From positions 62,001-126,000 of the forward strand of contig JARLIQ010000036.1 in assembly GCA_031291645.1 (NCBI GenBank): a stretch of 64,000 bases of DNA, written 5' to 3'. This stretch comes from Caulobacteraceae bacterium. GTDB lineage: Bacteria > Pseudomonadota > Alphaproteobacteria > Caulobacterales > Caulobacteraceae. Every line of letters begins with the position of its first letter. Position 1 is the stretch's first letter. Shown piece by piece: positions 17,879 through 28,842 of the stretch. Under the pieces are notes generated by a model, which did not search any database, was not told the DNA's origin, and saw only the letters and a list, made by a program, of their open reading frames with translations. A program made the position numbers and the translations under genes.

Positions 17879-18420
17879 GCCGCGACCGCCGGCCAGGCCG
17901 GGTGGCCCTCGAGCAGTTCGGCCAGCGGCTGGGCCGCGAGCGCCGCAGCCGCGCGGCGCACATAGGCGGCCAGCGTCGCGGCGTGCGCGCTGGCCTCGCC
18001 GGCATAGACCGTGCGGGTCACCAGGGCCTCAAGGGCTCCGGCGGCGGCCGCGTCGCCGACAGCCGCGTCGAACGACCTGACCCGCCCATAGATCGCCTCG
18101 CCCAGCTTGCGCATCTTCTTGCCGACGGAGAGGTCGCCCACCCCCATCTCGCGCAGGGCGTGGTCCAGCGAGCCGACATAGGCGTCGAACAGGGCCTGGG
18201 AAGTCTCGGCCGCCTGGGCGCCCTGGCGTCTCAGTCGGCGCAGCAGAAGGACCACATGCAGGTTATAGAGCTCGAATCGGCCCTCGACCGTGTCGGGCGC
18301 GCCGAGGTCGGCGTAGAACGCCGGTTGGCGCGCCTGCACCGTCACGCCCTCGTAGAGCCGTCGGCCGGCCTCCTTGACCGGATTCGATCGAAATAGCCGC
18401 GCGAACACCCTGCGCCTCAC
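17875..18420 (-). CDS. Ubiquinol-cytochrome c chaperone family protein
   Basis: Homologue of the Cbp3/UQCC1 chaperone used in biogenesis of cytochrome b of the bc1 complex. The 181-residue protein is mostly helical, and the family core is recognisable in FYADLGAPDTVEGRFELYNLHVVLLLRRLR, FDAYVGSLDHALREMGVGDLSVGKKMRKLGEAIYGR and a C-terminal helix pair. The start is a GTG at 18420; a second GTG at 18408 is equally possible. It heads the run to DUF177-plsX-fabH-ihfA-merR and is divergent from bamE. Confidence 0.85.
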   Translation of the reverse strand: MRRRVFARLFRSNPVKEAGRRLYEGVTVQARQPAFYADLGAPDTVEGRFELYNLHVVLLLRRLRRQGAQAAETSQALFDAYVGSLDHALREMGVGDLSVGKKMRKLGEAIYGRVRSFDAAVGDAAAAGALEALVTRTVYAGEASAHAATLAAYVRRAAAALAAQPLAELLEGHPAWPAVAA

Positions 18421-18513
18421 TTCCGCCGCTGACCGCGGCTAACCGGCCCATTGAACTAAGGGTTCGGTGGCGATAGGTCAAAGGCTGCCGTTTTCCAGGT
18501 GAGACCTGAACAC

Positions 18514-18996
18514 ATGATCCGTCGCCTCGCCGTCGCCGCCTGCGCTGCCCTCGCCTGCGGGTCGTTGATCTCTGGGTGCACGCCCAGCGCCTCGTTCCAG
18601 GGCTACCAGGCCATCGAAGCCCGCCCCGCCGACGTCAAGGTCGGGACGGACACCAAGAACACCGTGCGCACACGGCTTGGCAGCCCGTCGACCGTCTCGA
18701 CCTTCGATCCGAACGTCTGGTTCTACATCTCGCAGGTCACCCAGCATCAGGGCTTCTACAAGCCCAGGACCATCCGCCGGGACGTTGTCGCCATCACCTT
18801 CAACAAGTCCGACGAGACGGTGACCAAGGTCGACACCCTGTCCATGAACGATGGCCGCGTGATCGCCTACAACGGCCGCGAGACCCCGACCCGCGGGCGC
18901 CAGCTCAGCATCCTGGAACAGCTCCTGGGCAACCTCGGCCAGGGCCAGCTCAACAATCAGCAGGACATCAACCCGGGCACCCGCCCGAACCACTGA
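18514..18996 (+). CDS. bamE: Outer-membrane assembly lipoprotein BamE
   Basis: SmpA/OmlA-family lipoprotein of the BAM complex that inserts beta-barrel proteins into the outer membrane. The ATG at 18514 gives a lipoprotein signal (IRRLAVAACAALACGSLISGC) with the lipobox Cys about residue 22. The BamE core follows (KVGTDTKNTVRTRLGSPST, then WFYISQ ... RDVVAITFN). A C-terminal extension of about 40 residues rich in Gln and Asn (LGNLGQGQLNNQQDI) is typical of alphaproteobacterial members. 160 residues. Confidence 0.92.
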   Translation: MIRRLAVAACAALACGSLISGCTPSASFQGYQAIEARPADVKVGTDTKNTVRTRLGSPSTVSTFDPNVWFYISQVTQHQGFYKPRTIRRDVVAITFNKSDETVTKVDTLSMNDGRVIAYNGRETPTRGRQLSILEQLLGNLGQGQLNNQQDINPGTRPNH

Positions 18997-19058
18997 TCGG
19001 CGTCTGACGGTGCGGCTGTCGCGCCGGCGCTGAGGACGTAGCGGCGGGGGGCCGGCGC

Positions 19059-20231
19059 GTGACCAGCTTCCTGGCGAAGATCTACGCGTTCAAGTTCTTC
19101 GATTCGTTCATCCTGATCTTTCCGCTCTATGCGGTGATGTTCGTCGATGCGGGCTTGAGCCCGGTCGAGATTTCGGTCGCCCTCACCGCCTGGTCGGTCA
19201 CGACCTTCGTGCTGCAGATTCCCGCCGGCATGGTCGCCGACCGATTCTCGCGACGTCACGTGCTGGCGCTCGCCCAGGCCGGCCGAGCGGCCGGCTTCGT
19301 GCTCTGGCTGGTCTGGCCGCATTTCTGGGGCTTCTTCATCGGACTGGTGCTGTGGGGCTGCAAGAGCGCCTTCACCTCGGGCACCTTCGAAGCCTTGCTG
19401 TTCGACGAGCTGAAGGCGCAGGGCCGCGAGGGCCAGTACACCCGCCTGATCGGACGGGCCCAGGCGGTCCAGGCGCTGGGCGTCCTGGCCGCCTCGCTCT
19501 GCGCCGCGGCCGTGGCGCGATTCGGCTATCCCGTGGCCCTGGTCGCGAGCCTGGCGGCGATCGCGCTCGCCAGCCTGGCCGCGCTCGCCCTGCCCCCGGC
19601 GGACCGGACGCTGCTGGCCCACGACCAGAGCTATCTCGGCCAGTTCCGGCAGGGCCTCGTCCTGGCCCTGGGCCACCGGGTGATCCTGCACATCCTGGTG
19701 TTCGCCGCCCTCGCCGTGGCGCTCGGCGGAGCGCTGGAGGAATTCTGGCCGATCTTCGGGGTCAAGATCGGCCTCTCGCACCCGGCGGTGGCCTTGTTCG
19801 TCGGCGTCCAGTACGCCGCCGAGGCCGTCGCGAGCCTGCTGGCCCACCGGACGGGACGCTTCGGCGCCCGCGCCTTCTACATCCTGTTCGCCGTCGCGGG
19901 CGCGGCCCTGCTGACGGCGGGCGCGCTGTTCGTCCCGTCGGCCATGGCCCTGCTGGCCCTCTACAGCGCGCTGATGAAGGTGGTGGACGTGGTGTTCGAG
20001 GGCCGGCTGCAGCAGGCGATCCCGTCGAACCAGCGGGCGACCATCGGATCGGTGAAGGGCTTCGCCGCCCAGATCGGGATCAGCACCCTCTATATGGGCT
20101 TCGGGCCCCTGGCCCAGGCGACGTCGTACCGCGTCGCCTTCATGGCCTGCGGCGTCACCGGGATCGTCATCGGCGTCGCCTACCTGGGCTGGTCGCTGAA
20201 CGCAAAATCGGCTCAGGCCGGTCCAGCCTGA
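19059..20231 (+). CDS. MFS transporter
   Basis: Major facilitator superfamily permease of 390 residues with about twelve transmembrane helices. The MFS loop motif is present after helix 2 (GMVADRFSRRHVLALAQAGRA). The start is a GTG at 19059. No substrate can be assigned; the general layout resembles small uncharacterised proton-driven exporters. Its last codons and stop form one arm of the hairpin at 20207-20237 that serves the convergent hppA gene. Confidence 0.85.
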   Translation: MTSFLAKIYAFKFFDSFILIFPLYAVMFVDAGLSPVEISVALTAWSVTTFVLQIPAGMVADRFSRRHVLALAQAGRAAGFVLWLVWPHFWGFFIGLVLWGCKSAFTSGTFEALLFDELKAQGREGQYTRLIGRAQAVQALGVLAASLCAAAVARFGYPVALVASLAAIALASLAALALPPADRTLLAHDQSYLGQFRQGLVLALGHRVILHILVFAALAVALGGALEEFWPIFGVKIGLSHPAVALFVGVQYAAEAVASLLAHRTGRFGARAFYILFAVAGAALLTAGALFVPSAMALLALYSALMKVVDVVFEGRLQQAIPSNQRATIGSVKGFAAQIGISTLYMGFGPLAQATSYRVAFMACGVTGIVIGVAYLGWSLNAKSAQAGPA

Positions 20232-20237
20232 GCCGAT
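20207..20237 (-). terminator. Intrinsic terminator of hppA overlapping the MFS stop
   Basis: A perfect 12-bp inverted repeat, ATCGGCTCAGGC ... GCCTGAGCCGAT, has a 7-nt loop. Read on the minus strand, the second arm is followed by TTTT, as in a rho-independent terminator 35 bp past the hppA stop. On the plus strand the hairpin includes the TGA of the MFS gene, and no T-run follows. Confidence 0.8.
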
Positions 20238-20271
20238 ATCCTGCTTCGACGCCCGATCCGGCGCGGGCGAC

Positions 20272-22401
<2,130 letters not shown>

Positions 22402-22612
22402 TTTTTAAGCGCCCCTTCGTGTCTAAACGCGTTGGCGGCACAGGCTTTTTTCGCCTGCATTCGGCCGGACGGCCGCCTCCCTATTTATTTTGCCCCCGCA
22501 GCGCGCACGGCGCTCCGCAGGGACAGCGGAAGGTGCCAAATGCGGACAGGGGACGCAACCGCCTGTGCTGTGCAGGGCCTTGGCGCAGGCGGGCTCGCGC
22601 CGCTTGGCGGGA

Positions 22613-23053
22613 CTAGGGAACGATCTCGAGCGCGGCGGGCCGCTGCGTGGCGATGCGGTGCTGCGGCGTCTCGCTGAGCACGACGACGCCCTGGATCTTG
22701 CCCGGACCGACGATGGCGGTCGCCTCGCGATAGAGCGTGGCCTTCAACCTGGCCTCGTCGAGGTGGTTGTAGTCGTTCGGCCGCACGAAGGGCGTGCGAT
22801 GGCCGGCCCGCACCAGGGCGTCGCGGAAATAGGGCTCCTTGTCGCGCAGGGCCGTGGCGTCGGCCTGCGGGGTCAGGAGCAGCTTGGTGCTCACGAAGAC
22901 GTAGTTGGCGATCTGTCCGTCGAACACCAGCGGCAGGGCGACGGCCGCCAGGGTGACGGACTGGTCGGGCGGTGGCGCGCTCGGCTGGGCGGCCGCAGCC
23001 CGGCCGGCCGTGAGGGCGGCGAGGACGGCGGCGATCAGGGCGGTGCGGCGCAT
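22613..23053 (-). CDS. Small exported protein of unknown function
   Basis: I do not recognise a named family. The 146-residue protein has a cleavable-looking signal peptide (MRRTALIAAVLAALTAGRAAA). The mature part has LPLVFDGQIANYVFVSTKLLL, then charged segments (TALRDKEPYFRDALVRAGHR) and a hydrophobic strand near the C-terminus (IQGVVVLSETPQHR). No cysteines. The pattern, a signal, a hydrophobic strand pair and a DKEPYFRDALV helix, faintly recalls FliL-like periplasmic domains but lacks a membrane anchor. It is 41 bp downstream of thiL on the same strand, likely the last gene of the glyA-nrdR-ribH-nusB-thiL run. Confidence 0.75.
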   Translation of the reverse strand: MRRTALIAAVLAALTAGRAAAAQPSAPPPDQSVTLAAVALPLVFDGQIANYVFVSTKLLLTPQADATALRDKEPYFRDALVRAGHRTPFVRPNDYNHLDEARLKATLYREATAIVGPGKIQGVVVLSETPQHRIATQRPAALEIVP

Positions 23054-23094
23054 GGCCGGTTCCTACCTTTGAAAGGATTTAGCCATCGTTGCCG

Positions 23095-24099
23095 TCAGCC
23101 GTGCCGATAGCCGGCGCGCGCCACCGCCCGCTCGCGGCCGCCGGCGAACACCCGCACGCCCGACCCTTCCCACACCCGGCCGACCTCGGCCATGGCCACG
23201 CCAGCCGCCCCCGCCGCCTCGATCAGCGCTTCGACGTCCTCGGGCGCGGCCGTGCAGACGATCTCGTAGTCGTCGCCGCCGGCCGCCAGGGCCAGCCGCG
23301 CGGCGACCGCGTCGGCCTGCGCCGCCAGCCAGGCCCGGGCCGGGGCCGACAGCGGCATGCGATCGAGATCGAGGTCCAGGCCGAGGCTGCTCGCGCGGGC
23401 GATGCGGCCCGCGTCCGCGATCAGGCCGTCGGAGACGTCCGCCGCCGCCCGGGCGTAGCGGCGCAGCGCGGCGATCAGCGGGGTGCGCGGCTGTGGCAAT
23501 CGGTAGCGGTCGGCCAGCCAGGCCGCGTCGACGGGTGCGAAGTCCCCGGTCCCGCCGCTCGCCGCCAGGCCCAGCCAGCCGTCGCCGATGGTCCCGCTGA
23601 CCAGCACCGCGTCGCCCGGCCGCGCCCCACCGCGCCGGACCATCGCGCCACTCGCCGTCCAGCCGAAGATGGTCACGCTGGCGCTCAGCGGCCCCGGCGT
23701 GGAGGTGGTGTCGCCCCCCAGCAGCCGCAGGCCGAAGGCGCGCTGGTCCAACCCCAGCCCCTCTGCGAACGCCCGCCGCTCGGGCCAGCCGAACCGCGCG
23801 GGCCAGGCGACGGTCAGCAGATAGCCGTAGGGTTCGGCCCCCTTGGCCGCCAGGTCCGACAGGTTGACCCGCAAAAGCTTGCGGGCGACCAGGTCCGGTG
23901 CCTCGTCGGCGCGGAAATGCACCCCCTCGACGATGGCGTCCGCGGACAGGATCAGGTCCTGCCCCGGCCGGCTGGCCAGCGCCGCCGCATCGTCGAGCAG
24001 GTCGAAGGCCTCGGGCGCGTCCTTGGCCAGGGGCCGCAGGCAGCGGTCTATCCAGTCGAACTCGTCGACCGGCCCCTCGTCGGCGTCACTTCCGCTCAT
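23095..24099 (-). CDS. thiL: Thiamine-monophosphate kinase
   Basis: ATP-dependent kinase that makes thiamine pyrophosphate from thiamine phosphate. It is of the AIR-synthase-like fold. Motifs: DDAAAL and [15 protein letters not shown] near the N-terminus, [48 protein letters not shown] and [12 protein letters not shown]. It has 334 residues and overlaps the nusB 3' end by 14 bp. The ribH-nusB-thiL order is widespread in proteobacteria. Confidence 0.95.
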   Translation of the reverse strand: MSGSDADEGPVDEFDWIDRCLRPLAKDAPEAFDLLDDAAALASRPGQDLILSADAIVEGVHFRADEAPDLVARKLLRVNLSDLAAKGAEPYGYLLTVAWPARFGWPERRAFAEGLGLDQRAFGLRLLGGDTTSTPGPLSASVTIFGWTASGAMVRRGGARPGDAVLVSGTIGDGWLGLAASGGTGDFAPVDAAWLADRYRLPQPRTPLIAALRRYARAAADVSDGLIADAGRIARASSLGLDLDLDRMPLSAPARAWLAAQADAVAARLALAAGGDDYEIVCTAAPEDVEALIEAAGAAGVAMAEVGRVWEGSGVRVFAGGRERAVARAGYRHG

Positions 24100-24541
24100 C
24101 CTGGGCGATCCCGTCGAGCGCAGCGTTGACGAAGCCCGGTTCGGGCCCCTCGAAGAAGGACTTGGCGATCTCGACGTATTCGTCGATCACCACCTCGGTC
24201 GGGGCGTCGGCCCGGTCCATCAGCTCGAAGGCGCCCGCGCGCAGGATCGCGCGCAGCGTCGCGTCGATCCGCTCCAGCCGCCAGCCCTGGGCGAGCCGGC
24301 GGGCGATGGCGTGGTCGATCGCCGCCTGGCCGGAGACCGCCCCGCGCACGATGTCGGCGAAATAGGCCTCGTCGGCCGGCGCCAGGCGCTGGTCCTCCAG
24401 GTCGTTGTCGAACCGGTGATCGACGAATTCGCGCACCACCGCCTCGGCGCCCGCGCCGGACACCTCCATCTGGTAGAGCGCCTGGACCGCGGCCAGGCGG
24501 GCGACCGAGCGCGCCTGGTGCGGCGCGGGACCCCGGCTCAT
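24086..24541 (-). CDS. nusB: Transcription antitermination factor NusB
   Basis: RNA-binding factor that works with NusE at boxA of rRNA operons. I start it at the ATG 24539-24541 ([26 protein letters not shown]), which overlaps the ribH stop by 4 bp; the longer reading is ribH in another frame. The helical core is recognisable in [45 protein letters not shown] and [23 protein letters not shown]. 151 residues. Confidence 0.95.
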   Translation of the reverse strand: MSRGPAPHQARSVARLAAVQALYQMEVSGAGAEAVVREFVDHRFDNDLEDQRLAPADEAYFADIVRGAVSGQAAIDHAIARRLAQGWRLERIDATLRAILRAGAFELMDRADAPTEVVIDEYVEIAKSFFEGPEPGFVNAALDGIAQDERK

Positions 24542-25008
24542 CGGCTCTGGCCGAGCAGGCGGCGGCGCAGGCCGATCATCGCCAGGCACGCGCGCGCGGC
24601 CGCCCCGCCCCGGTCCTCCCGGGCAGGATCGGCCTGGACCAGGGCCTGCAACTCGGTGTCCACCGTCAGGATTCCACTGCCGATCGCCAGGCGGCGGCCG
24701 ATCGAAAGGTCCATCAGGCCCCGCATCGTCTGGTTCGCAATCACTTCAAACTCATAGGTTTCGCCGCGCACCACGCAGCCCAGGGCCACATAACCGTCAT
24801 AGCGCACGCCGGCGGGGCGGTGGCCGCCCTCCTCGGCCAGGGCGATCGCGGCCGGAACCTCGAGCGCGCCTGGAGTGCTCACCACGTCATATTCCGCACC
24901 GGCCGCCTTGATCGCGCCGCCGGCCCCCGCCAGCAGGGCGTCGGAGATCTGCGGATGCAGGCGCCCCTCGACGATCAGCAGGCGGAACTTATCCTCCAGC
25001 ACGGACAT
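24538..25008 (-). CDS. ribH: 6,7-dimethyl-8-ribityllumazine synthase (His to Glu variant)
   Basis: Penultimate enzyme of riboflavin synthesis, joining the ribitylamino-pyrimidine to 3,4-dihydroxybutanone phosphate. The 156-residue protein has the family motifs [41 protein letters not shown], and [14 protein letters not shown]. In most family members the RGET motif is followed by x-H-[FY]; the histidine is the proposed general base. Here residue 86 is Glu (codon 24751-24753, GAG). The gene starts at ATG 25008, 15 bp after nrdR. Assignment by fold and context is firm; activity with Glu is open. Confidence 0.92.
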   Translation of the reverse strand: MSVLEDKFRLLIVEGRLHPQISDALLAGAGGAIKAAGAEYDVVSTPGALEVPAAIALAEEGGHRPAGVRYDGYVALGCVVRGETYEFEVIANQTMRGLMDLSIGRRLAIGSGILTVDTELQALVQADPAREDRGGAAARACLAMIGLRRRLLGQSR

Positions 25009-25023
25009 GGCCCTTCCCTGCGC

Positions 25024-25506
25024 TCACGCGTCGTCCTCGACGGCGACCCCTTCGTCGCTCAGCCCCTCGTCGCCAAGGAACTTGGCGAAGTCCTGCGTCT
25101 GGCGGAAATCGCGGTAGACCGAGGCGTAGCGGACATAGGCCACCTCGTCCAAGGCCTTCAACGCCTTCATCACCATCTCGCCGACCACGTGCGACGGCAG
25201 CTCGGTCTCGCCCATGCTTTCCAGCTGGCGCACGATGCCCGACACCATCCGCTCGACCCGATCGGGATCGACCGGGCGCTTGCGCAGGGCGATGGAGATC
25301 GAGCGGACCAGCTTCTCGCGATCGAACGGCGCGCGCCGCCCGGACCGCTTGACGATGGTCAGCTCGCGCAGTTGCACGCGCTCGAAGGTGGTGAACCGCC
25401 CTCCGCACTCAGGACACAAACGACGGCGACGAATGGCCGCCCCGTCCTCAGACGGTCGGCTGTCCTTCACCTGGCTCTCGGCATGGCCGCAGAACGGGCA
25501 CCGCAT
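25024..25506 (-). CDS. nrdR: Transcriptional repressor NrdR
   Basis: Zinc-ribbon/ATP-cone repressor of ribonucleotide reductase genes. The 160-residue protein begins [10 protein letters not shown], with zinc ligands C3, C6, C31 and C34 ([13 protein letters not shown]). The ATP-cone follows ([22 protein letters not shown] to about residue 140). A C-terminal acidic tail is present. It sits between glyA (32 bp upstream) and ribH, the usual alphaproteobacterial order. Confidence 0.96.
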   Translation of the reverse strand: MRCPFCGHAESQVKDSRPSEDGAAIRRRRLCPECGGRFTTFERVQLRELTIVKRSGRRAPFDREKLVRSISIALRKRPVDPDRVERMVSGIVRQLESMGETELPSHVVGEMVMKALKALDEVAYVRYASVYRDFRQTQDFAKFLGDEGLSDEGVAVEDDA

Positions 25507-25538
25507 GATGTGGCCCTCCCCGACCTCACCTCATACCA

Positions 25539-26843
25539 TCAATTGTAGATGGGGAAACGCGCCGTTAGGGCCAAGACGTCCTGACGCACCTTCGCCTCGA
25601 CCTCGCCATTGCCGTCGGCCCCGTTGGCGGCCAGGCCGTCGACCACCTCGGTGATCAGCTTGGCGATCTGGCGGAACTCCGCCGGGCCGAAACCGCGGGT
25701 GGTGCCGGCGGGGGTGCCCAGGCGAACGCCCGAGCTGACCGCCGGCGGGCGGGGATCGAAGGGGATGGTCGAGCGGCTGCAGGTGATGCCGGCGCGCTCC
25801 AGGCTGTCCTCGGCCGCCTTGCCGCTGACGTCCTTGGGCGTCAGGTCGACGACCATCAGGTGGCTGTCGGTGCCGCCGGCGACGATGTTCATGCCCGAGG
25901 TCGCCAGGGCTTCGGCCAGCACCTTGGCGTTCTCGATCACCCGGGCGGCGTAGACCTTGAACTCCGGCTGCAGGGCCTCGCGGAAGGCCACGGCCTTGGC
26001 GGCGATCACGTGCATCAGCGGGCCGCCCTGGATGCCGGGGAACACCGCCGCGTCGATCTTCTTGCCGAGCTTGGGGCTGTTGGACAGGATCATCCCGCCG
26101 CGCGGCCCGCGCAGGGTCTTGTGGGTGGTGGTGGTCACCACGTGCGCGTGCTCCAGCGGGCTCGGGAACACGCCGGCGGCCACTAGGCCGGCGAAGTGGG
26201 CCATGTCGACCATCAGATAGGCGCCCACGCTGTCGGCCACCTCGCGGAAGCGGGCGAAGTCGATGGTGCGGCTGTAGGCCGAGCCGCCGGCGATGATCAG
26301 CTTCGGCTTGGCCTCCAGCGCGATCTCGGCCAGGACGTCATAGTCGATGATCTGGTCCTGCTTGCGCACGGTGTAGGCCACCGGCTTGAACCACATGCCC
26401 GACTGGTTGACCGACTTGCCGTGGGTCAGGTGCCCACCCGCGTTCAGGTCCATGCCCATGAAGGTGTCGCCTGGCTGCATCAGGGCCATGAACACCGCCT
26501 GGTTGGCCTGGGAGCCCGAGTGGGGTTGGACGTTGGCCCAGGCGCAGCCGAACAGCTGCTTGGCGCGCTCGATCGCCAGCCGCTCGGCGACGTCGACCTC
26601 CTCGCAGCCGCCGTAGTAGCGCCGGCCGGGGTAGCCCTCGGCGTACTTGTTGGTCAGCACCGAACCCTGCGCCTCGAGCACGGCGCGGGAGACGATGTTC
26701 TCCGACGCGATCAGTTCGATCTGGTTGCGCTGGCGAACCAGTTCGCGGCTCACCGCGTCGAACAGATCCGGGTCCGCCTGTTCGAGCGTGGCCGAGAAGA
26801 AGGCGTCCGGCTTTGCGGCTTGTACGGAGGCTTGGGCGGTCAA
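25539..26843 (-). CDS. glyA: Serine hydroxymethyltransferase
   Basis: PLP enzyme interconverting serine and glycine and charging tetrahydrofolate with one-carbon units. The 434-residue protein has the usual N-terminus ([24 protein letters not shown]), the [15 protein letters not shown] motif, and the PLP-lysine segment [15 protein letters not shown]. The start is a TTG at 26841-26843 with an AAGG about 9 bp upstream; no better ATG precedes the conserved region. It heads the glyA-nrdR-ribH-nusB-thiL run. Confidence 0.96.
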   Translation of the reverse strand: MTAQASVQAAKPDAFFSATLEQADPDLFDAVSRELVRQRNQIELIASENIVSRAVLEAQGSVLTNKYAEGYPGRRYYGGCEEVDVAERLAIERAKQLFGCAWANVQPHSGSQANQAVFMALMQPGDTFMGMDLNAGGHLTHGKSVNQSGMWFKPVAYTVRKQDQIIDYDVLAEIALEAKPKLIIAGGSAYSRTIDFARFREVADSVGAYLMVDMAHFAGLVAAGVFPSPLEHAHVVTTTTHKTLRGPRGGMILSNSPKLGKKIDAAVFPGIQGGPLMHVIAAKAVAFREALQPEFKVYAARVIENAKVLAEALATSGMNIVAGGTDSHLMVVDLTPKDVSGKAAEDSLERAGITCSRSTIPFDPRPPAVSSGVRLGTPAGTTRGFGPAEFRQIAKLITEVVDGLAANGADGNGEVEAKVRQDVLALTARFPIYN

Positions 26844-26987
26844 TGCGCTGCCTTTCGGATGGGGAGGCGATTGGGCCCCTGTTTACTCGGCTGGGCGTGA
26901 CGATCAACGTATTCCCGTCACTTCGCGTCGGCGTCGGGAACCTTTGTGGATTCTCAGGCGTTGGCGCTGCTGTCCGGAACCGTGCCG

Positions 26988-27017
26988 TTGACAGGGGGTG
27001 TGGGGGGCCCGGCTCTA
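26988..27017 (+). promoter_or_regulatory. Possible mucR promoter
   Basis: TTGACA (26988-26993) is followed 18 bp later by GCTCTA (27012-27017), resembling the Caulobacter housekeeping -35 (TTGAC) and -10 (GCTANA) elements. The spacer is longer than usual for that consensus, and the distance to the ATG is about 28 bp. The assignment is tentative. Confidence 0.35.
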
Positions 27018-27045
27018 GTGTTAAATTCCAGGGGTGACTTCCTTA

Positions 27046-27474
27046 ATGACCAGCGAAACCAGCGCCGCTTCCAATGGTGAAATCCTGCGGTGGAGCGCCG
27101 ATATCGTGGCCGCGTACGTGGCCCAGCACGCCTTGCCGACCCAGGCGGTCGGCGATCTGATCAAACAGGTGCACGGGGCCCTTTCCGGGCTCGGACAGGC
27201 CGTGGTCGAACGCGAGCCTGAGCGGCGCAAGCCCGCGGTGCCGATCGCCCGCTCGGTGCAGGAGGACCACATCGTCTGCCTCGAGGACGGGCGCAAGCTC
27301 AAGATGCTCAAGCGCTACCTGCGCGCGCGCTATGATCTGAGCCCCGAGGAATACCGTCGCCGCTGGGGCCTGCCGCCGGACTATCCGATGGTCGCGCCGA
27401 TGTACGCCGAGCGCCGTTCGGTCTTCGCCAAGCAGATCGGCCTCGGCAAGGGCGTGCGCCGGCGCGCGAAGTAG
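27046..27474 (+). CDS. Ros/MucR-family transcriptional regulator lacking most zinc ligands
   Basis: Global regulator of the Ros/MucR family, 142 residues from the ATG at 27046 (a GTG at 27034 would add four). The N-terminal part is the MucR oligomerisation region (ADIVAAYVAQHALPTQAVGDLIKQVHGAL). The DNA-binding part is very similar to Caulobacter and Brucella MucR (VCLEDGRKLKMLKRYLRARY, then EEYRRRWGLPPDYPMVAP). Of the Ros zinc ligands only C78 remains: the second Cys position is Asp81 and the His positions are Tyr91 and Arg95/Tyr96. Ros/MucR members without zinc are known in Mesorhizobium, so it may fold without metal. Convergent with hemA (7 bp between stops). Confidence 0.9.
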   Translation: MTSETSAASNGEILRWSADIVAAYVAQHALPTQAVGDLIKQVHGALSGLGQAVVEREPERRKPAVPIARSVQEDHIVCLEDGRKLKMLKRYLRARYDLSPEEYRRRWGLPPDYPMVAPMYAERRSVFAKQIGLGKGVRRRAK

Positions 27475-27481
27475 GCGGGGA

Positions 27482-28708
27482 TCAGGCTGCGTAGCCGCCC
27501 AGGCGCTTGACGTTGCAGCGCGACCACAGCGCGTCGAGCGCGCCCACCAGGTCATCGAGCATCGCATCGGTGTGGAACGGCGTGGGCGTGAAACGCAGCC
27601 GTTCCGTCCCGCGCGGGACGGTCGGATAGTTGATCGGCTGCACATAGACCCCGTGGTCGGTGAGCAGCATGTCCGAGATCATCTTGCAGTGCACCGGATC
27701 GGCGACCAGCACCGGCACGATGTGGCTGACCGACGGCATCACCGGCAGGCCCGCGTCCTTCAGCCGGCGCTTCAGCGTCTCGGCCCGCTCCTGGTGGCGC
27801 ACGCGCACTTCGTTGTGCTCGCGCAGCCAGCGCACGCTGGCCAGGGCCCCGGCGGTCAGGGCCGGCGGCAGCGAGGTGGTGAAGATGAAGCCCGCGGCGT
27901 AGGAGCGGATCGCGTCGATGATCTCGGCGTCGGCGGCGATGTAGCCGCCCATCACCCCGAAGGCCTTGCCCAGGGTGCCTTCGATGATGTCGATGTCGGC
28001 CATCACCCCGTCGCGCTCGGCCACGCCCGCGCCGTGCAGGCCGTAGAGGCCGACCGCGTGGACCTCGTCGAGGTAGGTCAGGGCGCCGTACGTCTTGGCC
28101 AGGGCGATGGTCCCGGCGATGTCGGCGATGTCGCCGTCCATCGAATAGACGCTCTCGAACGCCACTAGCTTGGGCGCGTCGGCGGGGGCGGCGGCCAGGA
28201 GCTGTTCGAGGTGCTCCAGGTCGTTGTGGCGGAAGACCTTGTACTCGCAGCGGCCGTTGCGGATGCCGGCGATCATCGAGGCGTGGTTCAGCTCGTCCGA
28301 GAAGATGATCAGGCCGGGCAGGATCTTGTTCAGGGTCGAAAGCGCCGCCTCGTTGGCCACATAGCCCGAAGTGAACAGCAGGGCCCCGGTCTTACCGTGC
28401 AGGGAGGCCAGCTCCCCCTCCAACTCGACGTGGTAATGGGTGGTGCCCGAGATGTTGCGCGTGCCGCCCGAGCCGGAGCCGGTCTCGTCGATCGCCCGGT
28501 GCATGGCCTCCAGCACGACGGGGTTCTGGCCCTGCCCGACATAGTCGTTGGAACACCAGACCACCACGTCGCTGCGCCCGCCATCGGCGCGGGTCCAGGA
28601 GGCCCGCGGGAACTCGCCGCGATAGCGCTTCAGGTCGGCGAAAACCCGGTAACGACCTTCGGATTTGACCTGGTCGATCGCGGTGCGGAAAGCGGCCTTA
28701 TAGTCCAT
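27482..28708 (-). CDS. hemA: 5-aminolevulinate synthase
   Basis: PLP enzyme of the alphaproteobacterial Shemin pathway, condensing glycine and succinyl-CoA to 5-aminolevulinate for heme. The ATG at 28706-28708 gives 408 residues beginning [15 protein letters not shown]. Conserved parts are [39 protein letters not shown], the [10 protein letters not shown] segment with the PLP Asp, and the Schiff-base lysine in [13 protein letters not shown]. hemB lies 1.6 kb away, separated by two unrelated genes. Confidence 0.96.
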   Translation of the reverse strand: MDYKAAFRTAIDQVKSEGRYRVFADLKRYRGEFPRASWTRADGGRSDVVVWCSNDYVGQGQNPVVLEAMHRAIDETGSGSGGTRNISGTTHYHVELEGELASLHGKTGALLFTSGYVANEAALSTLNKILPGLIIFSDELNHASMIAGIRNGRCEYKVFRHNDLEHLEQLLAAAPADAPKLVAFESVYSMDGDIADIAGTIALAKTYGALTYLDEVHAVGLYGLHGAGVAERDGVMADIDIIEGTLGKAFGVMGGYIAADAEIIDAIRSYAAGFIFTTSLPPALTAGALASVRWLREHNEVRVRHQERAETLKRRLKDAGLPVMPSVSHIVPVLVADPVHCKMISDMLLTDHGVYVQPINYPTVPRGTERLRFTPTPFHTDAMLDDLVGALDALWSRCNVKRLGGYAA

Positions 28709-28842
28709 GCGCCCAGCGTCCTGTTCCGGCCACGGCCGGTTCCCAATCAAAAACCAGCGGGTTGTGCACCCGTTGCAATCCCGTGTCCACCTTAGGGAAA
28801 TTGCGTAAACCGCGGCTTTTCAGCCTCTCCCTGCGTCCCGAA

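Noticed and set aside
22402..22612. Riboswitch or leader peptide upstream of hppA
   Set aside because: Only a 5-bp stem with a T-rich loop near 22440-22460; no known riboswitch pattern was recognised.
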